The translations under genes and the position numbers were made by a program. Positions 45,241 through 53,693 of a DNA stretch of 64,000 bases are shown in pieces. The notes beneath the pieces are model-generated. The model searched no databases. It was not told the origin of the DNA and worked only from the letters and a program-made list of their open reading frames with translations. Position 1 is the stretch's first letter. Every line of letters starts with the position of its first letter. The DNA comes from Speluncibacter jeojiensis (GTDB lineage Bacteria; Actinomycetota; Actinomycetes; Mycobacteriales; Mycobacteriaceae): positions 62,001 to 126,000 of the forward strand of contig NZ_JAAIVF010000005.1 in NCBI RefSeq assembly GCF_029589495.1, written 5' to 3'.

Positions 45241-46125
45241 GTGCGCCCAACCCTCTCGTCATACACCCACCTGTCCGCCGGCAAGGTCCGTGAGCTCTAC
45301 GCGATCGACGACGACCACCTGCTCATGGTCGCCACCGACCGCATCTCCGCCTACGACCATGTGCTGAGCACCCCGATCCCGGACAAGGGGCGGGTGCTCA
45401 CGGCGATGAGCGTGTTCTTCTTCGACCTGCTCGGCGGCGCGAACCACCTGGCCGGCGCGCCCGACGACGAGCGGATCCCGGAAGAGGTGCTGGGCCGGGC
45501 CCTGGTCGTCCGCAAGCTGGACATGGTGCAGGTCGAGTGCGTGGCGCGCGGCTACCTGACCGGCTCGGGGCTGCTCGACTACCAGCGCAGCGGCTCGGTC
45601 TGCGGGGTGGCGCTGCCCGAGGGGCTGGTCGAAGCCGCCAAGCTGCCCGAGCCGATCTTCACCCCGGCCACCAAGGCGGAGATCGGTGCGCACGACGAGA
45701 ACATCGCGTTCGACGCCGTCGTCGAGCAGGTCGGCGCCGACCTCGCGGGCCGGTTGCGCGACGCGACGCTCGACATCTACACGCGCGCCGCCGATTTCGC
45801 CGCATCCAAGGGAATCATCCTGGCGGACACCAAGTTCGAGTTCGGCCTCGACGGTTCGGGCACGCTCGTGCTGGCAGACGAGGTGCTCACCCCCGACTCG
45901 TCGCGGTACTGGCCGGTCGACGGCTACCAGGCCGGCAAGGTGCAGCCCAGCTTCGACAAGCAGTATGTGCGCAACTGGCTCACAGGACCCGAATCCGGTT
46001 GGGACCGTGCCTCGGACACACCGCCGCCGGCGCTGCCGCAGGACGTCATCGCGGCCACCCGGGCCCGCTACGTGGAGGCATACGAGCGGATCTCGGGCCT
46101 GTCCTTCGACGACTGGCTGGGCTGA
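45241..46125 (+). CDS. purC: SAICAR synthetase
   Basis: 294 residues from GTG. Ligates aspartate to CAIR in purine synthesis. Signatures: [28 protein letters not shown] (ATP phosphate and nucleotide site), [13 protein letters not shown] (substrate-binding Arg), [14 protein letters not shown], and [32 protein letters not shown] (metal-binding Asp/Glu). Long (type I) form. The -10 box before the GTG implies a leaderless transcript. Stop is directly followed by GTG ATG of the oligopeptidase gene (0 bases). Confidence 0.97.
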   Translation: MRPTLSSYTHLSAGKVRELYAIDDDHLLMVATDRISAYDHVLSTPIPDKGRVLTAMSVFFFDLLGGANHLAGAPDDERIPEEVLGRALVVRKLDMVQVECVARGYLTGSGLLDYQRSGSVCGVALPEGLVEAAKLPEPIFTPATKAEIGAHDENIAFDAVVEQVGADLAGRLRDATLDIYTRAADFAASKGIILADTKFEFGLDGSGTLVLADEVLTPDSSRYWPVDGYQAGKVQPSFDKQYVRNWLTGPESGWDRASDTPPPALPQDVIAATRARYVEAYERISGLSFDDWLG

Positions 46126-48279
46126 GTGATGAGCGAGCCGACCCCACCGGTCGCCAAGCGCGCCCCGGTCCACCGCACCCACCACGACGACGTTTTCGTC
46201 GACGACTACGAGTGGCTGCGCGACAAGTCCGACCCCGAGGTGCTCGCGTACCTCGAGGCCGAGAACGCCTACACGGAGGCGCGCACCGGCCACCTCGAGC
46301 CGCTGCGCGAGCGCATCTTCGGCGAGATCAAGTCCCGCACCCAGGAGACCGACCTGTCGGTGCCGGTGCGGGACGGGCAGTGGTGGTACTACACCCGCAC
46401 GGTCGAGGGCAGCCAGTATCCGCTGCAGTGCCGTTGCCCGGCTGTCGCCGACGACCGGACGCCGCCGGAGCTGGCGGCCGATCGCGAGGTCCCCGGCGAG
46501 CAGGTGCTGCTCGACGGCAACGCCGAGGCCGAGGGCCACGAGTTCTTCGCGCTGGGCAGCTTCTCGGTGACCGACGACGGGAACCTGCTGGCCTACGCGA
46601 TCGACACCAGCGGCGACGAGCGGTACATGCTGCGGATCAAGGACCTGCGCACCGGTGAACTGCTGTCCGACGAGATCCCGGACACCTTCCCCGGCGCGAC
46701 CTGGGCCGGCGACGGACTGCACCTGTTCTATCCGACCGTCGACGACTCGTGGCGTCCGGACACGATCTGGCGACACCGCCTCGGCACAGCCAAGGGCGAG
46801 GACGTCGTGGTGTTCAACGAGCCGGACGAGCGGTACTGGATCGGGGTGGGCCTGACCCGCAGCCGCCGGTACCTGGTCGTCGAACTCGGCTCGAAGATAA
46901 CTTCCGAGTCCTGGGTGCTCGACGCGAACGATCCCACCGGGGACTTCGCCGTCGTGATTCCGCGGCGGGAGGGCGTCGAGTACTCGCTCGACCACGCGGT
47001 CGTCGGCGGCCGGGACCGCTTCCTGATCCTGCACAACGGGGACATCCCCGGCGACGGTCCGTCGGAGGTCCGCACGGCGGAGAACTTCACACTCGTCGAG
47101 TGCCCGGTGACCGACCCGACCGACCTGACCGTCCTGATCGAGCACCGTGACGACGTCCGGCTCGAGGAGGTCGAGGCCTTCGCCGGGCACCTCGTCGTCA
47201 GCTATCGGCGCGAGGCGCTGACCCGACTGGCCGTGTGGCCGTTGACCGCCGACGGTTACGGCGAGCTGCGCGAGATCGAGTTCGACGAGCCGCTCTTCTC
47301 GGTCGGCTCGTCGAACAACCCCGAGTGGGACACGCCGCTGCTGCGGCTGGCGTACACCTCGTTCGTGACTCCCATGCGGGTGTACGACTACGAGATCGCC
47401 GCCGGCGCACTGCATCTGCGCAAGTCGCAGCCGGTGCTCGGCGGGTACGACCCGGCCGGCTACGAGCAGCTGCGCGAGTGGGCGGTGGCCGAGGACGGCA
47501 CTCGCGTGCCGATCTCGATCGTGCGTCGCAAGCAGTCCGGCGATGCCGTGGCGGCCGCGCCCACTCCGGCTCCGCTGCTGCTGTACGGCTACGGCTCCTA
47601 CGAGTCCAGCAGCGACCCGGGCTTCTCGGTCGCGCGGCTGTCGCTGCTCGACCGCGGCATGGTGTACGCCGTCGCGCACGTGCGCGGCGGCGGCGAGATG
47701 GGCCGGGCCTGGTACGAGAACGGCAAGACGCTGCGCAAGCGCAACACCTTCACCGACTTCGTCTGCTGCGCAAAGCATCTGGTCGACAGTGGGTGGACCA
47801 CGCCGGCGCAGATGGTCGCCGAGGGCGGCAGTGCGGGTGGGTTGCTGATGGGTGCGGTCGCGAACCTGGCACCCGAACTGTTCGCGGGGATCCTGGCGGT
47901 CGTGCCGTTCGTCGACCCGCTCACCTCGATCCTCGACCCGTCACTGCCGCTGACGGTCATCGAATGGGATGAGTGGGGCGATCCGCTGCACGACCCCGAC
48001 GTGTACGGGTACATGAAGTCCTACAGCCCGTACGAGAACGTCGAGGCCAAGCGGTATCCACCGATCCTGGCGATCACCAGTCTCAACGACACCCGCGTGC
48101 TCTACGTCGAACCCGCCAAGTGGGTGGCGCGTCTGCGGGCGGTCGCGCAGTCCGACACGCCGCCGCTGCTCAAGACCGAGATGAGCGCGGGCCACGGCGG
48201 GGTGAGCGGCCGCTACGAGAAGTGGCGCGAGGCGGCGTTCGAACTGGCCTGGATGCTCGACACCGCGGGCGCCGTCTGA
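46126..48279 (+). CDS. ptrB: Oligopeptidase B / prolyl oligopeptidase family
   Basis: 717 residues (GTG 46126, or ATG three bases later). S9 serine peptidase: beta-propeller in residues ~75-425 (FSVTDDGNLLAYAIDTSGDER, WHRLGTAKGEDVVVFNE) and an alpha/beta-hydrolase catalytic domain with Ser in AEGGSAGGLLMGA (about 568), Asp in SLNDTRVLYVEP (about 655) and His in SAGHGGVSGRY (about 690). Cleaves oligopeptides after basic residues. In M. tuberculosis the equivalent gene is split in two (ptrBa/ptrBb) after purC; here it is intact. Confidence 0.95.
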   Translation: MMSEPTPPVAKRAPVHRTHHDDVFVDDYEWLRDKSDPEVLAYLEAENAYTEARTGHLEPLRERIFGEIKSRTQETDLSVPVRDGQWWYYTRTVEGSQYPLQCRCPAVADDRTPPELAADREVPGEQVLLDGNAEAEGHEFFALGSFSVTDDGNLLAYAIDTSGDERYMLRIKDLRTGELLSDEIPDTFPGATWAGDGLHLFYPTVDDSWRPDTIWRHRLGTAKGEDVVVFNEPDERYWIGVGLTRSRRYLVVELGSKITSESWVLDANDPTGDFAVVIPRREGVEYSLDHAVVGGRDRFLILHNGDIPGDGPSEVRTAENFTLVECPVTDPTDLTVLIEHRDDVRLEEVEAFAGHLVVSYRREALTRLAVWPLTADGYGELREIEFDEPLFSVGSSNNPEWDTPLLRLAYTSFVTPMRVYDYEIAAGALHLRKSQPVLGGYDPAGYEQLREWAVAEDGTRVPISIVRRKQSGDAVAAAPTPAPLLLYGYGSYESSSDPGFSVARLSLLDRGMVYAVAHVRGGGEMGRAWYENGKTLRKRNTFTDFVCCAKHLVDSGWTTPAQMVAEGGSAGGLLMGAVANLAPELFAGILAVVPFVDPLTSILDPSLPLTVIEWDEWGDPLHDPDVYGYMKSYSPYENVEAKRYPPILAITSLNDTRVLYVEPAKWVARLRAVAQSDTPPLLKTEMSAGHGGVSGRYEKWREAAFELAWMLDTAGAV

Positions 48280-48283
48280 GCGG

Positions 48284-48865
48284 TCAGCGCGGGGTGACGC
48301 CGCCGATCAGGATGTCCGCCATCCGCCGGGTCAACGCGGTGTCGCCGCCGCCGGTCGGCATCATCCGCAGCACCATCGAGGCGCCGACGACGAGCAGCAT
48401 GGTGATCTGCGCGTCGATCACCGCGTGCTCGTCCCCGAGCCGGGCCAGTTTGTCGGCGAACAGGCCGGTGCCCGGCGCGCCGAAGTCGGTCCACAGCGCG
48501 GTCGCGAGCTCCGGGTGATCCTGGAACGCGCCGAGCAGGCCCGGCAGCGAGGCGCGGACCTCGGGGCGGCCGAACAGTTCGAGGGTGTTGTGGCAGAGCT
48601 CGCGGACCCAGGCGTCCGGGTCGAGGTCGGTGGGGATCTGCGGGTTCCGCTCCGTCCAGTCGAACACCGCCTCGAAGACCAACTGCGCCTTCGACGGCCA
48701 GCGACGGTAGAGCGCGGGCTTCCCGACGCCGGCGCGCTCGGCGATGCTCACCATCGTGGTGCGGTCCCATCCGACCTCGGCCAGGAGCTCGCGGGTCGCG
48801 ACCAGCGCGGCGTCGTCGATCGCCGGATCGCGAGGTCTGCCGCGGGTGCGGGCATGGTCGGTCAA
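48284..48865 (-). CDS. TetR-family regulator
   Basis: 193 residues from TTG 48865, the only start with a good ribosome site (gggagg, 5 bases upstream). HTH (about 15-60): DDAALVATRELLAEVGWDRTTMVSIAERAGVGKPALYRRWPSKAQLVFEA, with L-Y-R-R-W-P-S-K typical of the TetR_C_11 branch. The C-terminal domain ends DILIGGVTPR. Target unknown; 169 bases separate it from the divergent glutathione peroxidase gene, a gap that may hold a shared operator, including a partly palindromic AACGTAACGTAT at about 48917. Convergent with the oligopeptidase gene, 4 bases apart. Confidence 0.86.
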   Translation of the reverse strand: MTDHARTRGRPRDPAIDDAALVATRELLAEVGWDRTTMVSIAERAGVGKPALYRRWPSKAQLVFEAVFDWTERNPQIPTDLDPDAWVRELCHNTLELFGRPEVRASLPGLLGAFQDHPELATALWTDFGAPGTGLFADKLARLGDEHAVIDAQITMLLVVGASMVLRMMPTGGGDTALTRRMADILIGGVTPR

Positions 48866-49020
48866 GGGGTCCTCCCGGGGCCGTGGTCGGCGGTGGTCTA
48901 CGGCCGAAGTGAGAAAACGTAACGTATCGGCACGAAATGATCTGTATCACATGACTCGCCGGTAGGGAACCGCCCGCGACCGGTTCTGTGGCGTCTCCCG
49001 ATCATCGCGGTGGTTCCGCG

Positions 49021-49026
49021 TACGGT
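49021..49026 (+). promoter_or_regulatory. Leaderless -10 box of glutathione peroxidase gene
   Basis: TACGGT, 7 bases before the ATG. Confidence 0.42.
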
Positions 49027-49033
49027 GTGGGAC

Positions 49034-49531
49034 ATGACGAACCCCGAACTGCTCGACATCGAGATCAACACGCTGCGCGGCGAGCCGACCCGGCTCGGAT
49101 CCTTCGGCGGCAACGCGCTTTTGGTGGTCAACGTGGCCTCCAAGTGTGGTCTGACCCCGCAGTACACGGCGCTCGAGCAGCTCGCGAAGACGTACGCGGA
49201 CCGCGGGCTGACCGTCGTCGGCGTGCCCTGCAACCAGTTCATGGGCCAGGAGCCGGGTACCGCCGAGGAGATCGAGACCTTCTGCTCGACCACCTACGGC
49301 GTCACCTTCCCGCTGCTGGAGAAGATCGAGGTCAACGGCGACGGCCGGCACCCGCTGTACGACGTGCTCACCGCGACCACCGACGCCGACGGCGAGGCCG
49401 GTGACATCCAGTGGAACTTCGAGAAGTTCCTCGTCGCACCCGACGGCGAGGTGGCGGCGCGTTTCCGTCCGCGCACCGAGCCCGACGCCCCCGAGGTCGT
49501 CGCCGCGATCGAGGCGATCCTGCCGCGCTGA
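49034..49531 (+). CDS. Glutathione peroxidase-like thiol peroxidase
   Basis: 165 residues from ATG 49034. GPx family with a Cys at the active site (VNVASKCGLTPQYT) instead of Sec, the Gln in PCNQFMGQEPG and the Trp-Asn in IQWNFEKFLV completing the catalytic tetrad. Contains a second Cys (ETFCSTTYG) where thioredoxin-dependent GPx have the resolving Cys, so it most likely uses thioredoxin rather than glutathione, or mycothiol-linked partners in this phylum. Cytoplasmic. Likely leaderless. Confidence 0.94.
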   Translation: MTNPELLDIEINTLRGEPTRLGSFGGNALLVVNVASKCGLTPQYTALEQLAKTYADRGLTVVGVPCNQFMGQEPGTAEEIETFCSTTYGVTFPLLEKIEVNGDGRHPLYDVLTATTDADGEAGDIQWNFEKFLVAPDGEVAARFRPRTEPDAPEVVAAIEAILPR

Positions 49532-49663
49532 TCGACTCGCCCGCAATGTCCGGCCGCACCGCCCGGAGTGTGTGACGATGACGGGCAACCGCCCTGCCGG
49601 CGGGGCCAGCGCGCCGGCAGGTCCCGGTCGACGCAGGTCCCGGTCGAGCGAGGGGGAGTGCAG

Positions 49664-50230
49664 ATGCCAGGTGGGGCACGGGGGCGCATGCTCATCGGCG
49701 CCGCAGTGGTCGTGGGCGCGGTGCTCGCCGTCGCGGGCTGCTCGGTGGGCGATTCCGTCGGCGACCCTCCGTTCACCTCGGCGGTGAAGACGTCGTCCGT
49801 GGCGGTGTCCCCGTCCGGCGCGGCATCGGGCGGCGCGGCATCGGGAGGTCCGGCACCGACCGTCGGCGACCCCGGGGGGAACACCCAGGGCAAGCAGCTG
49901 CAGGGCGCCATCGATGCGATCGTCTCCACGTCTCCGATCGCCTTCGACGTCGACAGTGCCGAGCTGACCACGCTGGACGTGGGGACGCTCAAGGCTGTCG
50001 CGGCGGTCCTCGAGGGCAATGGTCGGGCGGTGGTCGTCAAGACCTTCGCCCACGGACACACCGACGATCCGGTCGCCGCGAGGTCACTGGCGCACCAGCG
50101 CGGTCAGGCAGTCGTCGAGCAACTCGAGGACAACGGCGTCGACATGTCGCGGTTGACCGTCGAGGCGTCCGTCAACCCGCCCGACGGTGTCGATCCGGAC
50201 CGGGCGCTGGTGACCGTCGGTTCGCGCTGA
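49664..50230 (+). CDS. OmpA-like lipoprotein
   Basis: 188 residues from ATG 49664, ribosome site agggggag. The signal ends L-A-V-A-G-C (Cys27), a Ser/Gly/Ala linker follows (about 28-70), then an OmpA-type C-terminal fold: IVSTSPIAFDVDSAELTTLDVGTLKAVAAVLEG, KTFAHGHTDDPVAARSLAHQRGQAVVEQLEDNGVD. The Asp-x-x-x-x-x-x-x-Arg pair that binds diaminopimelate is kept approximately (HTDD...R). Would link membrane to peptidoglycan. Stands alone after the GPx gene. Confidence 0.85.
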   Translation: MPGGARGRMLIGAAVVVGAVLAVAGCSVGDSVGDPPFTSAVKTSSVAVSPSGAASGGAASGGPAPTVGDPGGNTQGKQLQGAIDAIVSTSPIAFDVDSAELTTLDVGTLKAVAAVLEGNGRAVVVKTFAHGHTDDPVAARSLAHQRGQAVVEQLEDNGVDMSRLTVEASVNPPDGVDPDRALVTVGSR

Positions 50231-50329
50231 GTATTCGGTTCTGCCGGACATCGTTCGCGCAGGACGAGCGTCACGCGATGTTCACCCGGACGATCCGTGT
50301 CGGTCAACCCGGCTGGTCAGACTCGTGTC

Positions 50330-51007
50330 ATGGCAGGACCGCTGATCGTGTCGGTTTCCGGGATCCACGCGCAGACCCTGCCCCGGGCAGCGGAACTCGC
50401 GGCATGGACGGACAGCCGGGGCGTGCCGCTGTCGTTGCTCGTCACCCCGCGACTGTGCGACGGCCGTCGGCTGTTCGACGATCGGGTGACGGTCGCGTGG
50501 CTGCGAATGCGCCGGGACGGCTCCGACGCGATCGTGCTGCACGGATACCACGCGGACGCCGGCACGCGGCGCGGCGAGTTCGGGGCACTCTCACGGCGCG
50601 AGGCGGAACTGCGACTCGCGGCGGCCGACGGGCTCCTCGATCAACTGGGTCTGCCGACCCGACTGTTCGCGGCACCGCGCTGGGCGCTGTCTCGCGAGGC
50701 GTTGCAGGCCTTGGCGCGCAACGGGTTCCGGCTGTCGATCGAGCAGCGTGGGGTCCGGGATCTGTGCGGCGGGCGGCTCGAGGACATGCACCTGCTGGAC
50801 CTGCGCGCGCGGGTGCGACCCGCGGCGGTCCAGCGGGTCGCCCGGCAGGTGCGCAGCGGACGGGCGGTCCGGCTGGCCGTGAGCGCCGAACGGCTCTGCC
50901 GGCCCGAGGTACGGGCCCTGCTGCGGGACGCCATCGTCACCGCCCTCGACAATGGGGCCCACCCCGAGGTCTACCGGTGCGTGAGCGACCGCCGGGCAGC
51001 TGCCTGA
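50330..51007 (+). CDS. Polysaccharide-deacetylase-like protein (DUF2334)
   Basis: 225 residues from ATG 50330. Starts GPLIVSVSGIHAQTLPRAAELAAW, resembling DUF2334 (a divergent polysaccharide deacetylase) with the D-x-V/D near VTPRLCDGRRLFDDRV, H-G-Y/H-A-D (IVLHGYHADAG) and the FAAPRWALSREALQALA segment. The metal-binding triad of true deacetylases (D, H, H) is only partly visible, so catalysis is uncertain. No signal peptide. Convergent with the MBL-fold gene (4 bases). Confidence 0.72.
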   Translation: MAGPLIVSVSGIHAQTLPRAAELAAWTDSRGVPLSLLVTPRLCDGRRLFDDRVTVAWLRMRRDGSDAIVLHGYHADAGTRRGEFGALSRREAELRLAAADGLLDQLGLPTRLFAAPRWALSREALQALARNGFRLSIEQRGVRDLCGGRLEDMHLLDLRARVRPAAVQRVARQVRSGRAVRLAVSAERLCRPEVRALLRDAIVTALDNGAHPEVYRCVSDRRAAA

Positions 51008-51011
51008 CCCG

Positions 51012-51656
51012 TCAGCCCAGCTGGACGGACTCGCCGAGCGGGAGCACCCGGAACTCGGTGCCCGCGGGCGCCAGTTCGTCGAGCCGGCCGTGATAGATCC
51101 CCTGCGCCTCCGCGGTGATGATCGCCTGGTGGATGGGGACCGCGACGCGCGGTGCCACCGCCCGCAGGTAGTCCACCGACTCGGCGATCTTCGCCCAGGG
51201 CGCGGCCGCCGGCACCGCGAGCACACCGATCGCGTGCTCCGGGACGAACAGCGAGTCGCCGGGATGCATGAACACGCCCGGTTCGCTCTCGGTGCCGAGC
51301 AGGAACGCCGCGTTGTCGATCACCGGCAGGTCCGGATGGATCACCGCATGCTTGCCGCCGCCGATCGTGACCTGCACGTCGCCGATCGTGAAGTTGTCGC
51401 CGGGCCGTACGGCCGTGAAGCCCTCGAACAAGGCCGCGCTCTGCGGGTCGCTGTAGCGCGCTGCGCCGGGGTTGGCGGCGAGCAGCGCAGGCAACCGCTC
51501 CGGATCGGCGTGGTCGGGGTGCTGATGCGTCAGCGCGATCGCGTCCAGCCCCGTCAGCGATTCGAACCCCGACGAGAACGTGCCGGGATCGAAGAGGATT
51601 CGCGCACCGAGGAGTTCGACGAGTACGCAGGAATGTCCGAAGTGCGTCAGTCGCAT
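51012..51656 (-). CDS. Metallo-beta-lactamase-fold hydrolase
   Basis: 214 residues from ATG 51656. MBL fold: MRLTHFGHSCVLVEL, metal motif THQHPDHADPERL (H-x-H-x-D-H), GGGKHAVIHPDLPVIDNAAFLL (next His), and the final PIHQAIITAEA. The spacing and G-H-S-C-V-L-V-E start are those of the YcbL/UlaG-like group, near Rv0786c of M. tuberculosis, which sits next to purS there too. Substrate unknown. A CATACT box 7 bases before the start suggests a leaderless message. Confidence 0.88.
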   Translation of the reverse strand: MRLTHFGHSCVLVELLGARILFDPGTFSSGFESLTGLDAIALTHQHPDHADPERLPALLAANPGAARYSDPQSAALFEGFTAVRPGDNFTIGDVQVTIGGGKHAVIHPDLPVIDNAAFLLGTESEPGVFMHPGDSLFVPEHAIGVLAVPAAAPWAKIAESVDYLRAVAPRVAVPIHQAIITAEAQGIYHGRLDELAPAGTEFRVLPLGESVQLG

Positions 51657-51740
51657 GATGATCAGTATGCGCGCCAACGGGGACCGGCGCGCCGCGTACC
51701 ACCCACGCAGCCGTGATGACGGCAGACGCGGGCTGACCGG

Positions 51741-51746
51741 TAGACT
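51741..51746 (+). promoter_or_regulatory. -10 box upstream of purS
   Basis: TAGACT, about 115 bases before the purS GTG; gives a leader of ~108 nt that carries the 15-bp repeat. Confidence 0.4.
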
Positions 51747-51808
51747 CCCTGACCGGGGACGGGGCTCGCCACGCAGGCTCGTCACCCACCCCAGGATCGG
51801 CCCCTCGA

Positions 51809-51853
51809 GGTCGGCAACCTCAGGGTCGACAACCCAGGATCGACAACAAGGAG
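51809..51853 (+). repeat. 15-bp tandem repeat, three units, in purS leader
   Basis: ggtcggcaacctcag, ggtcgacaacccagg, atcgacaacaaggag; the last unit includes the AAGGAG ribosome site of purS. Confidence 0.85.
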
Positions 51854-51860
51854 CGACGCG

Positions 51861-52097
51861 GTGGCCCGTGTAGTTGTGGAAGTCATGCCGAAGGCCGAAA
51901 TTCTCGACCCGCAGGGGCAGGCCATCGTCGGCGCGCTCTCGCGGCTCGGCTTTCCCGGCGTGTCCGACGTGCGTCAGGGCAAGCGTTTCGAGCTCGAGAT
52001 CGACGGCAGCGTCGACGACGCCGAGCTGGAGAAGATCGCCGAGTCGCTGCTGGCGAACACGGTGATCGAGGACTGGAAGGTGGTGCGCGTCCAGTGA
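51861..52097 (+). CDS. purS: FGAM synthetase subunit PurS
   Basis: 78 residues, GTG with AAGGAG 7 bases upstream. Ferredoxin-like half-barrel protein: [46 protein letters not shown] and the terminal [15 protein letters not shown]. It bridges PurQ and PurL in the FGAR amidotransferase complex. Overlaps purQ by GTGA. Confidence 0.95.
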   Translation: MARVVVEVMPKAEILDPQGQAIVGALSRLGFPGVSDVRQGKRFELEIDGSVDDAELEKIAESLLANTVIEDWKVVRVQ

Positions 52098-52771
52098 GTG
52101 CCCGGGTCGGAGTCATCACCTTCCCCGGCACCCTCGACGACATCGACGCTGCGCGTGCGGTGACCGCGGTCGGTGCCGAGGCGGTCAGCCTGTGGCACGG
52201 CGACGCGGACCTCAAGGGCGTGGACGCGGTGATCGTGCCGGGCGGGTTCTCCTACGGCGACTACCTGCGTTGCGGCGCGATCGCACGGTTCGCGCCGGTG
52301 ATGGGCAAGGTCGTCGAGGCCGCCAAGGCCGGCATGCCGGTGCTCGGCATCTGCAACGGTTTCCAGGTGCTCTGCGAGGCCGGTCTGCTGCCCGGTGCGC
52401 TGACCCGCAACGAGGGCCTGCTGTTCGTCTGCCGCGACCAGTGGCTGCGCGTCGAGTCGAACGCGACGGCCTGGTCGTCACGGTACGAGCAGGGCGCCGA
52501 GATCCTCGTGCCGCTCAAGTCGGGTGAGGGCCGCTACCAGGCCTCCGAGAAGGTGCTCGACGAGCTCGAGGGCGAGGGCCGGGTCGTGTTCCGCTACGTC
52601 GGCGACAACCCGAACGGCTCGCAGCGCGGCATCGCCGGCGTCGCCTCGGCCAACGGCCGGGTGGTCGGGCTGATGCCGCACCCCGAGCACGCCACCGAGG
52701 CGCTGACCGGACCGAGCGACGACGGGCTCGGCATGTTCTATTCGGTGCTCGACGGGGTACTCACCGCCTGA
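52094..52771 (+). CDS. purQ: FGAM synthetase glutaminase subunit
   Basis: 225 residues, GTG in overlap with purS. Class I glutamine amidotransferase: [34 protein letters not shown], nucleophile Cys in [15 protein letters not shown] (about 88), and His-Glu in [10 protein letters not shown]. Delivers ammonia to PurL. Followed by a strong terminator. Confidence 0.96.
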   Translation: MSARVGVITFPGTLDDIDAARAVTAVGAEAVSLWHGDADLKGVDAVIVPGGFSYGDYLRCGAIARFAPVMGKVVEAAKAGMPVLGICNGFQVLCEAGLLPGALTRNEGLLFVCRDQWLRVESNATAWSSRYEQGAEILVPLKSGEGRYQASEKVLDELEGEGRVVFRYVGDNPNGSQRGIAGVASANGRVVGLMPHPEHATEALTGPSDDGLGMFYSVLDGVLTA

Positions 52772-52788
52772 GCGCGACCCGTACACAC

Positions 52789-52826
52789 GCCGAGGGCGGA
52801 CCGGAATCGACCGGTCCGCCCTCGGC
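52789..52826. terminator. Bidirectional terminator, purQ versus encapsulin gene
   Basis: GCCGAGGGCGGACCGG / CCGGTCCGCCCTCGGC, 16 perfect pairs, loop AATCGA, between two convergent genes. Confidence 0.88.
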
Positions 52827-52839
52827 TGTGTTGCAGGGG

Positions 52840-53640
52840 TCAGCGGGCCTCGAGCGCGACCGACGCCTCGGCGGTGTACGCCAGGAAGGTCAGCGTCTCG
52901 ACCAGGTACAGCTCGACGGACTCGGCGTCGTGGTGCGTGTAGCCGATCGACAGGTCCTGGCCCAGGCGCAGCTCGAAATCTCCGCCGCGGGTGCTGACCA
53001 CGAACGCGCCGTCGATGGCGGGCGCCCAGATGATGCCCCCGTCGACCAGCCGGTTCAGGTGCTCGCGGATCGGATAGCCGTGGTCGGACGTCTCGCTGAC
53101 CGCGGTGTAGACGTCGGCGCCGAGCAGCACCGAGTACGGACCGTCGATCCCGGCCAGGCGCAGCTCGGTCAGCGACTGCGCGATCGCGTTCGGGAGGTCA
53201 CGCACGTCGGCGGGGATCGGCACCGGGGCGTTGGAACTGCTCGCCCGGATGCCGTCGATGGAGGCCGCGCGGTAGCCCTCGAAGATCGCCCGGTCCTCCA
53301 CGAACGCCATCTTCTTGGCCGCATCCATGACCGGACCCCAATCGGAGTCCTGCGAGCCACGCTCGACGTCGTCGATCGCCGCGCGGGTGACGGTGAACGG
53401 CACGCGCAGTTCGACGAGCGGGACAACCGAGCGCAGTCGGGCCTGCGCGCCCTCGGCCGGCGGGTCGACCGGCGTGAGGTGCCCGGTGCCGACCGCGGCC
53501 AGCGTGGGGCCGTCGGGTCCGGTCACGTCGACGACCCTGCGTCCGGCGATGTGACGCTTGAACGTGCGGGCCGCCTCCTCCTCGATCTGCGACCAGGCGT
53601 CGGCGCTGATCGGTGCGAGCTCGCGGTGCAGGTTGTTCAT
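52840..53640 (-). CDS. cfp29: Encapsulin shell protein (Cfp29/linocin family)
   Basis: 266 residues from ATG 53640, ribosome site aggagcag. HK97-fold capsid-like shell protein: MNNLHRELAPISADAWSQIEEEAARTFKRHIAGRRVVDV is the usual N-terminal arm, ARTFKRH..., VPFTVTRAAIDDVERGSQDSDWGPVMDAAKKMAFVED is the E-loop/P-domain border, and YLVETLTFLAYT the C-terminal pocket that binds the cargo peptide. Length equal to Cfp29 of M. tuberculosis. Makes a 60-mer (T=1) nanocompartment. Follows the DyP gene by 53 bases in one operon. Confidence 0.96.
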   Translation of the reverse strand: MNNLHRELAPISADAWSQIEEEAARTFKRHIAGRRVVDVTGPDGPTLAAVGTGHLTPVDPPAEGAQARLRSVVPLVELRVPFTVTRAAIDDVERGSQDSDWGPVMDAAKKMAFVEDRAIFEGYRAASIDGIRASSSNAPVPIPADVRDLPNAIAQSLTELRLAGIDGPYSVLLGADVYTAVSETSDHGYPIREHLNRLVDGGIIWAPAIDGAFVVSTRGGDFELRLGQDLSIGYTHHDAESVELYLVETLTFLAYTAEASVALEAR

Positions 53641-53693
53641 CTGCTGCTCCTTCGGTCGGGGGCCTGGTGGGAGTCGGGCCTGGTGGGGTGGGG

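Noticed and set aside
45259-47778. 839-codon open frame opposite purC and ptrB
   Set aside because: It mirrors third-position GC bias of purC and ptrB, has no ribosome site or motif; both sense genes are certain.
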